From assembly GCA_965222525.1 (NCBI GenBank), contig OZ244955.1, forward strand, positions 124,001-188,000: DNA of 64,000 nucleotides, read 5' to 3'. Each line of letters begins with the position of its first letter. Within the stretch, counting starts at the first letter, position 1. Origin of the DNA: CBDCUF01 sp965222525. Lineage in GTDB: Bacteria > Pseudomonadota > Alphaproteobacteria > Rickettsiales > UBA8987. Shown piece after piece: positions 1-7,820 of this stretch. The position numbers and the translations under genes are program-made. A model generated the notes under the pieces. The model was not told the DNA's origin and did not search any database. It saw nothing but the letters and a program-made list of their open reading frames with translations.

Positions 1-342
1 CTCAACCGGATGGCTGAAACCAAGATTCAGTAACAAGTTTTTTCCCTGCACCTGCGCACGATAACCAACTCCATTTACTTCCAGTTCCTTGGTAAAACCG
101 GTAGAAACGCCGGCTACCATATTTTGTATCAGGCTGCGCATCAGCCCCCATTTTGCACGGGCGACACTGGAGTCATTGGCCGGCTTCAGCACAAGGTTTC
201 CCTCGTCTTTTTTGACTGAAACCTCTTCCGGGATTGCCTGGCGCAGCTCACCCTTAGAGCCCTTAACCACAACCTCCTGATCGGAGATGTTGATATCCAC
301 TCCGGATAGAATTTCTACAGGCTTTGAGCCGATACGTGACAT
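1..342 (-). CDS. rplF: 50S ribosomal protein L6, 3' part outside the window
   Basis: Large-subunit protein L6, which binds 23S rRNA near the factor-binding site. The start is an ATG at 342 and 114 codons are visible before the window edge, out of about 177 in the family. The N-terminus (MSRIGSKPVEI) and the motif NGVGYRAQVQGK are typical of bacterial L6. It follows rpsH by 20 bp, as in the usual spc operon order, so rplR and rpsE should lie beyond position 1. The gene is cut by the window, not broken. Confidence 0.95.
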   Translation of the reverse strand, partial: MSRIGSKPVEILSGVDINISDQEVVVKGSKGELRQAIPEEVSVKKDEGNLVLKPANDSSVARAKWGLMRSLIQNMVAGVSTGFTKELEVNGVGYRAQVQGKNLLLNLGFSHPVE

Positions 343-362
343 TAAATATTCCTTGTAACCTA

Positions 363-761
363 TTAAAATACATTGCAAATAACTTCGCCGCCGACATTTT
401 TCTCCCGTGCTTCGTAATCGGGCATAATGCCCTTTGAAGTGGACAGGATAGAAACCCCCAAACCGTTATTGACCTTGGGTAATTCGGTGATTTTTGAAAA
501 TACCCGACGTCCGGGTTTGGAAATCTTCTTTATATGCTTTATTACCGGCTCTCCATTATAATATTTCAGGTTAATTTTCAATGACTTAACATTCTTACGA
601 ACTTCCGATTCGCTATAATCTTCAATAAATCCTTCATTTTTCAGTGTATCCAGAACCGACTTACGCATTTTTGAAGATGGGCAGTCAATTTGCGCCAGCC
701 GCACCTGCTGTCCGTTACGGATTCTGGTTAACATATCTGCTATCGGGTCACTAAATGACAT
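363..761 (-). CDS. rpsH: 30S ribosomal protein S8
   Basis: Primary 16S rRNA-binding protein of the small-subunit platform; in E. coli S8 is also the repressor of the spc operon. The 132 residues match the family length. N-terminal SDPIADMLTRIRNGQ and the C-terminal STSKGIMPDYEAREKNVGGE are diagnostic S8 motifs. The ATG at 761 has an AGAAGG ribosome binding site about 8 bp upstream. It lies between rpsN and rplF in standard order. Confidence 0.97.
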   Translation of the reverse strand: MSFSDPIADMLTRIRNGQQVRLAQIDCPSSKMRKSVLDTLKNEGFIEDYSESEVRKNVKSLKINLKYYNGEPVIKHIKKISKPGRRVFSKITELPKVNNGLGVSILSTSKGIMPDYEAREKNVGGEVICNVF

Positions 762-802
762 AACTAAACCTTCTTATTAAATACCTGCTATAACCTATTG
801 TA

Positions 803-1108
803 TTACCAGCTTGATTTTATAACTCCCGGAATTTGTCCCTTTGAGGCCAGATCGCGCAGGGCAATTCTGGACAGGTCGAATTTCCTGTAATATCCGCGCG
901 GACGGCCAGTCAGCCCGCAACGATTGCGCATACGGGTTTTCGAACTGTTACGCGGCAGTTTCGCCAGTTTCATGGTAGCTTCAAACCTGTCTTCCATCGG
1001 CGCAGATTTGTTGCCAGCAATCGCTTTTAACCTGTCACGCTTGCTTTTGAATTTTTTAGTCATTTTTGCGCGTTTTTTATCGCGCTGTACCATCGCTGAT
1101 TTTGCCAT
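803..1108 (-). CDS. rpsN: 30S ribosomal protein S14
   Basis: Small-subunit head protein S14. At 101 residues it is the long, zinc-independent form: there is no CxxC pair, and the conserved block RNRCGLTGRPRGYYRKF is present near residue 62. The start at 1108 has an AGGA site 8 bp upstream and lies only 2 bp after the rplE stop, which suggests translational coupling. Confidence 0.97.
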   Translation of the reverse strand: MAKSAMVQRDKKRAKMTKKFKSKRDRLKAIAGNKSAPMEDRFEATMKLAKLPRNSSKTRMRNRCGLTGRPRGYYRKFDLSRIALRDLASKGQIPGVIKSSW

Positions 1109-1110
1109 AT

Positions 1111-1653
1111 TTATTTCCTGAACGGCATATTAAACCCGCTGAGCAAGGCTTTGGCCTCTTCATTGGTTTTTGCCGTAGTTACAATTGTTATATCCATCCC
1201 GCGCACCTTATCAATCTTATCATAATTGATTTCCGGGAACACGATCTGCTCCTTCAAACCGAGGCTGTAATTGCCTTTGCCGTCGAAGCTTTTCGGGGAC
1301 AGGCCACGAAAATCCCGCACACGCGGGAGGGCTATATTAACCAGTCTGTCCAGAAATTCAAACATTCTTTGCCGTCTTAGCGTAACTTTGCAGCCAATCG
1401 GCACATTTTCACGTAATTTAAACCCGGCGATTGACTTTTTTGCCCGCGAAACCACAGGTTTTTGCCCGCTAATGAGCGTCATATCACTGACCGCATTGTC
1501 AATAACCTTACTGTCCCCGGCTGCATCACCCACCCCCATATTCAGGGAAACCTTAACTATCTTCGGAACCTCGTTCGGATTCTTATAGCTAAACTGCTCC
1601 TGCATCGCCGCACGAACCTGTTCTTCATAAATTTTCTGTAATCTTGCAGCCAT
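1111..1653 (-). CDS. rplE: 50S ribosomal protein L5
   Basis: Central protuberance protein L5, which binds 5S rRNA. The 180 residues match the family. Recognisable blocks are VSLNMGVGDA, the KKSIAGFKLRE region and the FPEINYDKID stretch near the C-terminus. It starts 20 bp after rplX, without an evident Shine-Dalgarno. Gene order rplX-rplE-rpsN-rpsH is canonical. Confidence 0.97.
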   Translation of the reverse strand: MAARLQKIYEEQVRAAMQEQFSYKNPNEVPKIVKVSLNMGVGDAAGDSKVIDNAVSDMTLISGQKPVVSRAKKSIAGFKLRENVPIGCKVTLRRQRMFEFLDRLVNIALPRVRDFRGLSPKSFDGKGNYSLGLKEQIVFPEINYDKIDKVRGMDITIVTTAKTNEEAKALLSGFNMPFRK

Positions 1654-1673
1654 TTTTATACTATCGTGTTAAT

Positions 1674-1988
1674 TTATATTACCTCTCCGGATTTTTTTGC
1701 TATCCGAACTTTCTCTCCATTTTCCAGTGCCTTATAGCCAACTCTTGATGCATTGCCTGACTTTGGGTCAACAATCGCAATATTTGAAATATGGATAGGC
1801 AGCTCCTTGCTTATTATCCCGCCGGAGCTGGCCTGACTTTGTTTTTCGTGCTTTTTTACGACATTTATGCCTGACACAACAACACGGCTCCTGTCAGGAA
1901 AAACCTTCAGCACCTCACCTTTCGTACCTTTGTTTTTTCCTGCAATTGCAATAACCTGGTCGCCTTTCTTTATCTTTAGCTTTGCCAT
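1674..1988 (-). CDS. rplX: 50S ribosomal protein L24
   Basis: Assembly initiator protein L24 with an N-terminal KOW motif (KIKKGDQVIAIAGKNKGTKG, residues 4-23). Its 104 residues are normal length. The ATG at 1988 is preceded by AGAGG at about 7 bp and follows rplN by 9 bp. Confidence 0.97.
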   Translation of the reverse strand: MAKLKIKKGDQVIAIAGKNKGTKGEVLKVFPDRSRVVVSGINVVKKHEKQSQASSGGIISKELPIHISNIAIVDPKSGNASRVGYKALENGEKVRIAKKSGEVI

Positions 1989-1997
1989 ATTAACCTC

Positions 1998-2366
1998 TTA
2001 TAGAACCTCCGGTGCAAGGGATACAATTTTCATAAATTTCTTGCCACGTAATTCGCGGGTAACCGGGCCGAAAATACGTGTACCAATCGGCTCATTCTGC
2101 TTGTTTATAATCACCGCAGCATTATTGTCAAAACGGATCGCACTTCCGTCCGGACGGCTGGTTTCCTTGGTTGTACGCACGATAACCGCACGGTGAACCT
2201 CGCCCTTTTTCACCTTGCCGCGTGGAATTGCGTCCTTGACCGTAACCACAATCACATCGCCGACACCGGCAAATTTGCGCTTGGAGCCGCCCAGCACCTT
2301 GATACAAAGTACCTCGCGCGCACCGGAATTATCCGCAATCTGTAATCTTGACTCAGGATAAATCAT
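1998..2366 (-). CDS. rplN: 50S ribosomal protein L14
   Basis: L14 at the subunit interface. I place the start at the ATG at 2366, giving 122 residues beginning MIYPESRLQIADNSGARE, which aligns with the universal L14 N-terminus. An in-frame extension to 2414 would translate a repeat sequence and is not likely to be real. No Shine-Dalgarno is seen: the bases just before the ATG are a single arm of the CTAGACT-type heptad repeat that also lies before other genes of this operon. Confidence 0.96.
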   Translation of the reverse strand: MIYPESRLQIADNSGAREVLCIKVLGGSKRKFAGVGDVIVVTVKDAIPRGKVKKGEVHRAVIVRTTKETSRPDGSAIRFDNNAAVIINKQNEPIGTRIFGPVTRELRGKKFMKIVSLAPEVL

Positions 2367-2412
2367 AATTCTAGTGGTTAGTGGCCAGAATCTAGAGTCT
2401 AGTGTAGCCGCC
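2367..2412. repeat. single heptad-repeat arm before rplN
   Basis: The rpsQ-rplN spacer contains TAGTGG, TTAGTGG and CTAGAGT-like units in tandem with a 7-bp period. It resembles one arm of the palindromes at 3269, 4461, 4871 and 5825, but the second arm and the middle part are absent. It ends about 4 bp before the rplN start codon. Confidence 0.75.
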
Positions 2413-2423
2413 AACCTCCCGCG

Positions 2424-2654
2424 TTACTCGGAAACCACCTCCCAACTCTTATTTTTAGAGATGGGGCGGCATTCCTGAATTTTTACCGTATCGCCGATCT
2501 TATGCCTGTTTCCGGCATCATGAGCGGCGTATTTCTTGCTTTTACTAATAATCTTCTTGTATATCGGATGGGACAAACGCCTCGTTACCTTAACCGTTAC
2601 AGTCTTATCCTGCTTGTCGCTCGTAACCACTCCCTGTAAAACCCGTTTCGGCAT
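2424..2654 (-). CDS. rpsQ: 30S ribosomal protein S17
   Basis: S17, an OB-fold 16S rRNA-binding protein. The 76 residues include the family motifs GVVTSDKQDKTVTV and the C-terminal IQECRPISKNKSW. The ATG at 2654 follows an AAGGAG site at 6-7 bp, and rpmC ends 9 bp upstream. Confidence 0.97.
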   Translation of the reverse strand: MPKRVLQGVVTSDKQDKTVTVKVTRRLSHPIYKKIISKSKKYAAHDAGNRHKIGDTVKIQECRPISKNKSWEVVSE

Positions 2655-2663
2655 ATTTTCTCC

Positions 2664-2858
2664 TTATGCAGCCCTTTTCATTTCGTTTAACAATGTCCTG
2701 ACCTGTGCAATCGTCCTGCGTACTGCGCGGATACGGGAGGTGTTCTCCAACTCACCACTAATACGCTGAAAACGCAGGTTGAAAGCCTCCTTCTTGTGCT
2801 CGGCAAGAAGTGTATGAAGCTCATCCTCAGATTTTCCTCTTAACTCACTGATTTTCAT
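2664..2858 (-). CDS. rpmC: 50S ribosomal protein L29
   Basis: L29, a small helical protein at the polypeptide exit tunnel. The preferred start is the ATG at 2858, which overlaps the rplP stop in a TGATG arrangement and gives 64 residues (MKISELRGKSEDEL). A TTG one codon upstream is possible but unnecessary. The overlap implies translational coupling to rplP. Confidence 0.95.
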   Translation of the reverse strand: MKISELRGKSEDELHTLLAEHKKEAFNLRFQRISGELENTSRIRAVRRTIAQVRTLLNEMKRAA

Positions 2859-3268
2859 CAATCAATCCTCTTTACAAATTTGGTTTTTATCGGAAGCTTG
2901 GCCGCCGCACGCTCAAACGCACCACGGGCAATCTCCTCATTAATTCCGTCCAGTTCAAACATAATCCGGCCAGGCTTAACCCGCGCTGCCCAGTATTCAA
3001 CCGAACCTTTACCCTTACCCTGACGAACCTCAAGCGGCTTCTTTGAAACCGGTACATCAGGAAAAATCCTTATCCACAGCTTGCCCGCACGTTTCATATG
3101 ACGGGTAATCGCACGCCGTGCTGCTTCAATCTGACGTGCGGTAATCCGCTCCGGCTCAAGAGCTTTCAGCCCGTATTCACCGAAAGTCAGGTCACTCCCG
3201 CCCTTGGCATTACCATGTATCCGCCCCTTATGGGCCTTACGATACTTTGTCTTTTTCGGCATCAACAT
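2858..3268 (-). CDS. rplP: 50S ribosomal protein L16
   Basis: L16, near the A-site and central protuberance. The 136 residues start MLMPKKTKYRKAHKGR, which aligns with the family N-terminus, so the first ATG (3268) is preferred to the one two codons later. The start is preceded within about 6 bp by a TTAGTGG-type heptad repeat instead of a clear ribosome binding site. It is coupled to rpmC downstream. Confidence 0.96.
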   Translation of the reverse strand: MLMPKKTKYRKAHKGRIHGNAKGGSDLTFGEYGLKALEPERITARQIEAARRAITRHMKRAGKLWIRIFPDVPVSKKPLEVRQGKGKGSVEYWAARVKPGRIMFELDGINEEIARGAFERAAAKLPIKTKFVKRID

Positions 3269-3389
3269 AGTTAGTGGTTAGTGGCTAGAGTCTAGTGGCT
3301 AGTGATTTTGATAACCTCATCGCTCCGGCTACAATCTCCTCATTTCAATTTACAAATTCACTAGACTCTAAACTCAAGACTCTAGCCAC
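3269..3389. repeat. heptad palindrome in the rpsC-rplP spacer
   Basis: The spacer consists of two inverted arms made of degenerate 7-bp units (TTAGTGG, CTAGAGT, CTAGTGG on the left; CTAGACT, CTAAACT, CAAGACT on the right) around about 55 bp of unique-looking sequence. The middle part is homologous to the middles of the elements at 4461, 4871 and 5825, including the minus-strand string CGGAGCGATGAG. The repeat abuts the rplP start and the rpsC stop. Confidence 0.85.
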
Positions 3390-4061
3390 TTATTTTATTT
3401 GTCCTGTTATACGTTTTTCATGTGCGGACGGGTCGTTTGCAAGGATTTCGCCCTTGAACACCCATACCTTCACGCCAATTACACCATATGTCGTATTCGC
3501 CTCGGCAGTACCGTAGTCTATGTCGGCACGCAAGGTATGCAGAGGCACACGGCCTTCACGGTACCACTCCATACGTGCAATTTCAGCCCCCGCCAGACGA
3601 CCGGAGCAATTTATCCGAATCCCCTGCGCGCCCATACGTAGCGCTGACTGCACCGCACGTTTCATCGCCCGCCTGAATGCAACCCGACGTTCAAGCTGCT
3701 GAGCAACTCCCTGCGCTATAAGATTTGCATCGACTTCCGGCTTGCGAATCTCGACTATGTTCAAATGTACGTCATCAGCGGTCATTTTACTGACTTCACG
3801 CCTGATTTTCTCAATGTCAGAGCCTTTCTTACCAATAATCACACCAGGTTTCGATGTAAACAACGTCACCCGCATATTCTTGGCAGAACGCTCGATAATA
3901 ACCTTGCTGATTCCGGCATCCTTCAGGCGCTTGGCAATAAACTTGCGAATCGCCAGATCTTCATGCAGCATGGTCGCATAATTGCGTCCGGCATACCAGC
4001 GCGAATCCCACGTACGGTTGATATTCACACGAAGCCCTATCGGATTAACCTTCTGTCCCAT
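3390..4061 (-). CDS. rpsC: 30S ribosomal protein S3
   Basis: S3 at the mRNA entry pore. The 223 residues begin MGQKVNPIGLRVNINRTWDS. A KH domain lies in the middle (VIIGKKGSDIEKI, about residues 74-86), followed by the S3 C-terminal block GRLAGAEIARMEWYREGRVP. The ATG at 4061 has a GGAG site and lies 9 bp after rplV. It is slightly shorter at the C-terminus than many alphaproteobacterial S3 proteins. Confidence 0.97.
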   Translation of the reverse strand: MGQKVNPIGLRVNINRTWDSRWYAGRNYATMLHEDLAIRKFIAKRLKDAGISKVIIERSAKNMRVTLFTSKPGVIIGKKGSDIEKIRREVSKMTADDVHLNIVEIRKPEVDANLIAQGVAQQLERRVAFRRAMKRAVQSALRMGAQGIRINCSGRLAGAEIARMEWYREGRVPLHTLRADIDYGTAEANTTYGVIGVKVWVFKGEILANDPSAHEKRITGQIK

Positions 4062-4070
4062 ACTTATCTC

Positions 4071-4460
4071 CTATTCCGCTTCCAGTCGCTCCTGATTCTC
4101 GGATACCACAATCGTTATATTGGAAAACGGCTTGGTTATCCTGACACCACGTCCGCGTGCCCGTGCCCGCCAGCGTTTCATCGTCAAACTCTTGCCAACC
4201 GTCGCTTCCGTTACATAAAGCGCGTCGATGTCAAGGTCATGGTTGTTTTCCGCATTGGCAATCGCCGATTGCAGCAATTTCCTCACATCCTTCGCCGCAG
4301 CCTTGCGCGAAAATGTAAGCTGGTCAACCGCATCCTGCACATGCATCCCGCGGATTTGCTGTGCTATCAGGTTCAGCTTCTGCGGACTTATGCGATAAGT
4401 CTTCAGCACAGCCTTCGCCTGATTGTCGTTCAATACCCTCTGTCTTGCCGCTTTTCCCAT
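4071..4460 (-). CDS. rplV: 50S ribosomal protein L22
   Basis: L22, which lines the exit tunnel through a long beta hairpin. The 129 residues contain ALKTYRISPQKLNLIAQQIRG-like sequence near the N-terminus and the hairpin region MKRWRARARGRGVRI. The start at 4460 lacks a Shine-Dalgarno; a heptad repeat arm lies about 6 bp upstream. Confidence 0.96.
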   Translation of the reverse strand: MGKAARQRVLNDNQAKAVLKTYRISPQKLNLIAQQIRGMHVQDAVDQLTFSRKAAAKDVRKLLQSAIANAENNHDLDIDALYVTEATVGKSLTMKRWRARARGRGVRITKPFSNITIVVSENQERLEAE

Positions 4461-4591
4461 TTTTGTTAGTGGTTAGAGTCTAGAATCCGGAGTCTAGTGC
4501 GGTTGCCACAAGCTCATTGTTCCAGTTAGTACTCTTCCTTTCAAAATTAACAAATTCACTAGACTCTAAACTCAAGACTCTAGTCACTAAT
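4461..4591. repeat. heptad palindrome in the rpsS-rplV spacer
   Basis: Same family as the element at 3269. The left arm has TTAGTGG, TTAGAGT and CTAGAAT units and the right arm CTAGACT, CTAAACT, CAAGACT and CTAGTCA units. The middle part is nearly identical to that of the element at 4871. On the minus strand the middle reads TGGAACAATGAG and then runs into an early stop, so each copy carries a short initiation-like string. Confidence 0.88.
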
Positions 4592-4870
4592 TTACTTCTT
4601 CTTAGCCTTCTTGTCCGCGCCATGGCCGTGATATGTACGGGTGGGCGCGAATTCCCCTAATTTATGCCCGACCATCTGCTCATTTACAGATACCGGAATG
4701 AATTTCTTACCGTTATAAACACCGAAATTTATACCTACAAAACTCGGCAATATAGTCGAGCGGCGCGACCAGGTTTTTATCATCTGATGCGAACCTGATT
4801 CCTGCACCTCCTCCACCTTCCTGAGAAGATGGCTATCAACAAACGGACCTTTCCAAACTGATCTCGGCAT
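4592..4870 (-). CDS. rpsS: 30S ribosomal protein S19
   Basis: S19 in the head of the small subunit, bound to S13. The 92 residues begin MPRSVWKGPFVDSHLL and include the family signature around GHKLGEFAPTRTYHGH; the tail is lysine-rich. The ATG at 4870 directly follows a CTAGACT-type repeat arm with only about 2 bp between. Confidence 0.97.
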   Translation of the reverse strand: MPRSVWKGPFVDSHLLRKVEEVQESGSHQMIKTWSRRSTILPSFVGINFGVYNGKKFIPVSVNEQMVGHKLGEFAPTRTYHGHGADKKAKKK

Positions 4871-4993
4871 AACTAGAGTCTAGTAATTAGAATCCAGAGT
4901 CTAGTGCGGTTACCATAAACTCTGTGTTCCAGTTAATACAATTCCTTTCAAAATTAACAAATTCACCAGACTCTAGATTACAGAGTCTAGTAA
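4871..4993. repeat. heptad palindrome in the rplB-rpsS spacer
   Basis: Third copy of the S10-operon spacer element. Arms with CTAGAGT, CTAGTAA, CTAGACT and CTAGATT units flank a middle of about 60 bp that matches the copy at 4461 at most positions. It fills the whole spacer between the two genes. Confidence 0.88.
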
Positions 4994-5824
4994 CTATTTC
5001 TTATGTCTACTGTTAACAATATATTTATTGCTTGGTTTTTTCCTGCTGCGGGTACGCTTACCCTTGGTCGGCTTACCCCATGGCGACACCGGATGACGAC
5101 CGCCTGAAGTTTTGCCCTCACCACCACCATGCGGATGGTCAACAGGATTCATCGCAACCCCGCGCACATGCGGGCGTTTGCCCATCCAGCGCGTCCTGCC
5201 GGCCTTACCAAGCTTCTGGTTCTGGTGGTCCGGATTCGACACCGCACCAACAGTAGCCAGACAATCCGCCGGCACTTTCCGCACCTCACCCGAACGCAGG
5301 CGAAGCAGCGCATATCCCGAATCCTTGCCGGTCAATTGCACATAGGCACCGGCAGCGCGGGCAATCTGTCCGCCCTTGCCAGACTTCATCTCCACATTGT
5401 GGAGGATGGTTCCTACAGGAATATTTCGTAAAGGTAAAGTATTTCCTGGCTTTATATCAGCATTTTCGCTTGAAATCACCTTGTCGCCGGCCTGAATCCG
5501 CTGTGGAGCAAGGATATATGACAGGGTTTCGTCTTCATATTTGATAAGCGCAATATGGGCGGAACGGTTAGGGTCATATTCAACCCGCTCAACCGTAGCC
5601 TCCATATCAAACTTGTTACGGCGAAAATCAACCAGCCGATAACGCTGTTTATGCCCGCCACCGCGATGTCGCGAAGTCATATGCCCCTGGTTGTCGCGTC
5701 CGCCGGAGCGCTTTTTGCCCTCCACCAGCGACTTCTCCGGCTTGCCCTTATGCAAACCGGTACGGTTCACGAGTATAAGCCCGCGTTGCCCTGGTGTGGT
5801 TGGTTTGTACTTTTTTAATGCCAT
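4994..5824 (-). CDS. rplB: 50S ribosomal protein L2
   Basis: L2, needed for peptidyl transferase function and subunit association. The 276 residues begin MALKKYKPTTPGQRG, and the essential C-terminal block GVAMNPVDHPHGGGEGKTSG near residue 220 is intact, including the catalytically important histidine region. The start at 5824 has no clear Shine-Dalgarno and lies just after a heptad arm. Confidence 0.97.
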   Translation of the reverse strand: MALKKYKPTTPGQRGLILVNRTGLHKGKPEKSLVEGKKRSGGRDNQGHMTSRHRGGGHKQRYRLVDFRRNKFDMEATVERVEYDPNRSAHIALIKYEDETLSYILAPQRIQAGDKVISSENADIKPGNTLPLRNIPVGTILHNVEMKSGKGGQIARAAGAYVQLTGKDSGYALLRLRSGEVRKVPADCLATVGAVSNPDHQNQKLGKAGRTRWMGKRPHVRGVAMNPVDHPHGGGEGKTSGGRHPVSPWGKPTKGKRTRSRKKPSNKYIVNSRHKK

Positions 5825-5950
5825 TTTTTAGTTGTTAGTAGTTAGAGTCTTGAGTCTAGTGCGGATGCCACTAACTCATTGCTCCAATTATAAACGTCAC
5901 CTTTCAAAATCTCCGATATTCACTAGACTCTAGATTCTAGACTCTTACCA
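5825..5950. repeat. heptad palindrome in the rplW-rplB spacer
   Basis: Fourth copy of the S10-operon spacer element. The arms contain TTAGAGT, CTTGAGT, CTAGACT, CTAGATT and CTAGACT units; the middle carries TGGAGCAATGAG on the minus strand, as in the other copies. It occupies the spacer from the rplW stop to the rplB start. Confidence 0.87.
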
Positions 5951-6343
5951 CTATTTAACCCCCGTCATTACATCAACAGTATGTCCTTCCGCTAGGGATA
6001 CAATCGCCTTTTTATAATCCGGTCTTTTGCCCGGCTTACCGCGGAAAGTCTTGGTTTTTCCCTTTACTTTAATTGTGTTAACATTATTGACCTTAACCTC
6101 GAACAATTCCTCAATCGCACGTTTAATCGCCGACTTCTTCGCATCAACCCCTACCTTGAAGCTGATTTTGTTATACTCACCAAGCAGGGTGGACTTCTCG
6201 GTTACAATCGGGCTGCGGATAATATCGAAAGATTGCAGATTTACAAGCTTTTCCTTCTTACTCTTTTTGGCAGCCTTTGCAGTCTTTTTCGTCTCCTTTT
6301 TAGCAGCCGGCTTCTTTTCTTTCTTTACTTCCTTTTCGCTCAT
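5951..6343 (-). CDS. rplW: 50S ribosomal protein L23 with basic N-terminal extension
   Basis: L23 at the exit-tunnel rim, docking site for trigger factor and SRP. The core starts near residue 36 (SFDIIRSPIVTEKST) and ends with the normal VNTIKVKGKTKTFRG block. Residues 1-33 are an added lysine- and alanine-rich segment; the family is usually about 95-100 residues, here 130. The start overlaps the rplD stop by 4 bp (ATGA type). Confidence 0.95.
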   Translation of the reverse strand: MSEKEVKKEKKPAAKKETKKTAKAAKKSKKEKLVNLQSFDIIRSPIVTEKSTLLGEYNKISFKVGVDAKKSAIKRAIEELFEVKVNNVNTIKVKGKTKTFRGKPGKRPDYKKAIVSLAEGHTVDVMTGVK

Positions 6344-6957
6344 GCCAGCCTCTCTTCAAGATGTTTTACCGCATCAACCGTCAGAATCAGGTTGTCGTGG
6401 CGCAGAATATCATAAACATTCGCACCGACATGCGGCAATATATCTATATTTTTTATGTTATTAGCAGCTTTACGGAAATTCTCATCAACCTCGTTGTCGA
6501 TTATAAGAGCCGATGCGATTCCCAGTTTATTAAGGTTTTGCGCTAGTTCCCCGGTTTTTGGAGCCTTCAGTTTTGCGCTATCCAGTATTTGCAACTTGCC
6601 ATCGGCAGCCTTGGCGGAAAGTGCGGTTTTCAGCCCCAGCTTACGTACCTTCTTCGGCAAATCATAAGCATGGCTACGATTTTTCGGGCCATGCGCAACC
6701 GCTCCGCCGCGCATATGAGGCGCACGTTTGCTACCTTGCCTTGCATTACCGGTACCCTTCTGGCGGAAAGGTTTTTTCGCACCGCCGACAATATCACCGC
6801 GGCTTTTGGTAAAATGCGTTCCGGCCTGCTTACGTGCCCGTTGCCATTCAACCACACGCTGCAATATATCCGCGCGCACCGGCAGCTTGAAGATATCATC
6901 CTTCAACTCAATATCCTTTGCCGCAGCCTTGCCTAATGATATGGTCTTAACTTTCAT
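6340..6957 (-). CDS. rplD: 50S ribosomal protein L4
   Basis: L4, tunnel-wall protein and in E. coli the S10 operon autoregulator. I choose the ATG at 6957 (MKVKTISLGKAAAKD), giving 205 residues, because the longer open frame only reads the out-of-frame tail of rplC. Family motifs are RQKGTGNARQGSKRAPHMRGG and the KKVRKLGLKTALSAK stretch. The gene begins 11 bp inside rplC. Confidence 0.95.
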   Translation of the reverse strand: MKVKTISLGKAAAKDIELKDDIFKLPVRADILQRVVEWQRARKQAGTHFTKSRGDIVGGAKKPFRQKGTGNARQGSKRAPHMRGGAVAHGPKNRSHAYDLPKKVRKLGLKTALSAKAADGKLQILDSAKLKAPKTGELAQNLNKLGIASALIIDNEVDENFRKAANNIKNIDILPHVGANVYDILRHDNLILTVDAVKHLEERLA

Positions 6958-7819
6958 CTTTCTTCTCTTCGTTATCCTGCTTGGCTTCCGGCTGTTTTGC
7001 CTCTTCCTTCTCACCGGAATCGGCACTTTCCTCAGCAGCACTTTCGGCCGCCTTGGCCAGTTCCGCATCGCGTGCGGCTTTTGCGGCTGCTTCCTCCTCA
7101 GCCTTGGCTTTTTCAGCAGCTTCCGCAGCAGCGGCCGCTTTCTTCGAGCCAAACCTAGCGGCAGGGAAGGGGACTCCCTCAGGAGCAGCCTGCTTTATCG
7201 CATCCCGCACCAGCACAAAGCTTCCCTTTGAGCCGGGTACCGCGCCCTTGACCACAATCAGCCCTTCATCCTCATCGGCAGACACCACCTCAAGATTCTG
7301 GGTTGTAACCCTTACATCTCCCATATGACCGGCCATTTTCTTACCCTTGAAAACCCTTCCCGGATCCTGGCACTGTCCGGTTGAACCATGCGAACGGTGG
7401 GAAATCGAAACACCGTGAGTGGCCTCCAGCCCGCCGAAATTATGACGCTTCATACCACCGGCAAAACCTTTACCGATTGAAGTTCCGGTTACATCGACCT
7501 TCTGTCCGGCGATAAAATGATATGGCGAAATCTGGAATCCCGGCTCCAGCAGCGCATCTTCCGATACACGGAATTCAGCCATTTTCGCTTTAGGCTCCAC
7601 CTTATTTTTGGCGAAATGGTTACGCAGCGGTTTGGTGGTGTTCTTCGTCTTGCGCGGGAAAGCACCAAGCTGTACCGCATTATACCCGTCCTTTTCCTCG
7701 GTTTTTGTACTTATAACCTGGCAGTTATCGACATGCAGCAATGTCACCGGAATTGAACGGCCAGTCTCGTTAAAAACGCGGCTCATGCCGACTTTCTTTG
7801 CGATAATACCAGTACGCAT
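6947..7819 (-). CDS. rplC: 50S ribosomal protein L3 with long charged C-terminal tail
   Basis: L3, an assembly initiator near the peptidyl transferase centre. The core of about 220 residues is normal (MRTGIIAKKVGMSRVF at the start; GMKRHNFGGLEATHG in the middle). Residues from about 225 to 290 form an alanine/glutamate/lysine-rich tail that most L3 proteins lack. The end overlaps rplD by 11 bp, and the start lies 1 bp after the rpsJ stop, so the three are translationally linked. Confidence 0.95.
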   Translation of the reverse strand: MRTGIIAKKVGMSRVFNETGRSIPVTLLHVDNCQVISTKTEEKDGYNAVQLGAFPRKTKNTTKPLRNHFAKNKVEPKAKMAEFRVSEDALLEPGFQISPYHFIAGQKVDVTGTSIGKGFAGGMKRHNFGGLEATHGVSISHRSHGSTGQCQDPGRVFKGKKMAGHMGDVRVTTQNLEVVSADEDEGLIVVKGAVPGSKGSFVLVRDAIKQAAPEGVPFPAARFGSKKAAAAAEAAEKAKAEEEAAAKAARDAELAKAAESAAEESADSGEKEEAKQPEAKQDNEEKKDES

Positions 7820-7820
7820 C

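Noticed and set aside
3765..4469. Antisense open frame over rpsC and rplV
   Set aside because: Shadow of two ribosomal genes in standard order.
2367..5950. Possible CRISPR array in the ribosomal spacers
   Set aside because: Repeats are inverted pairs with homologous middles separated by genes, not direct repeats with unique spacers; no cas genes.
6958..7152. N-terminal extension of rplD
   Set aside because: It reads the rplC tail in another frame; all L4 homologues begin at the inner ATG.
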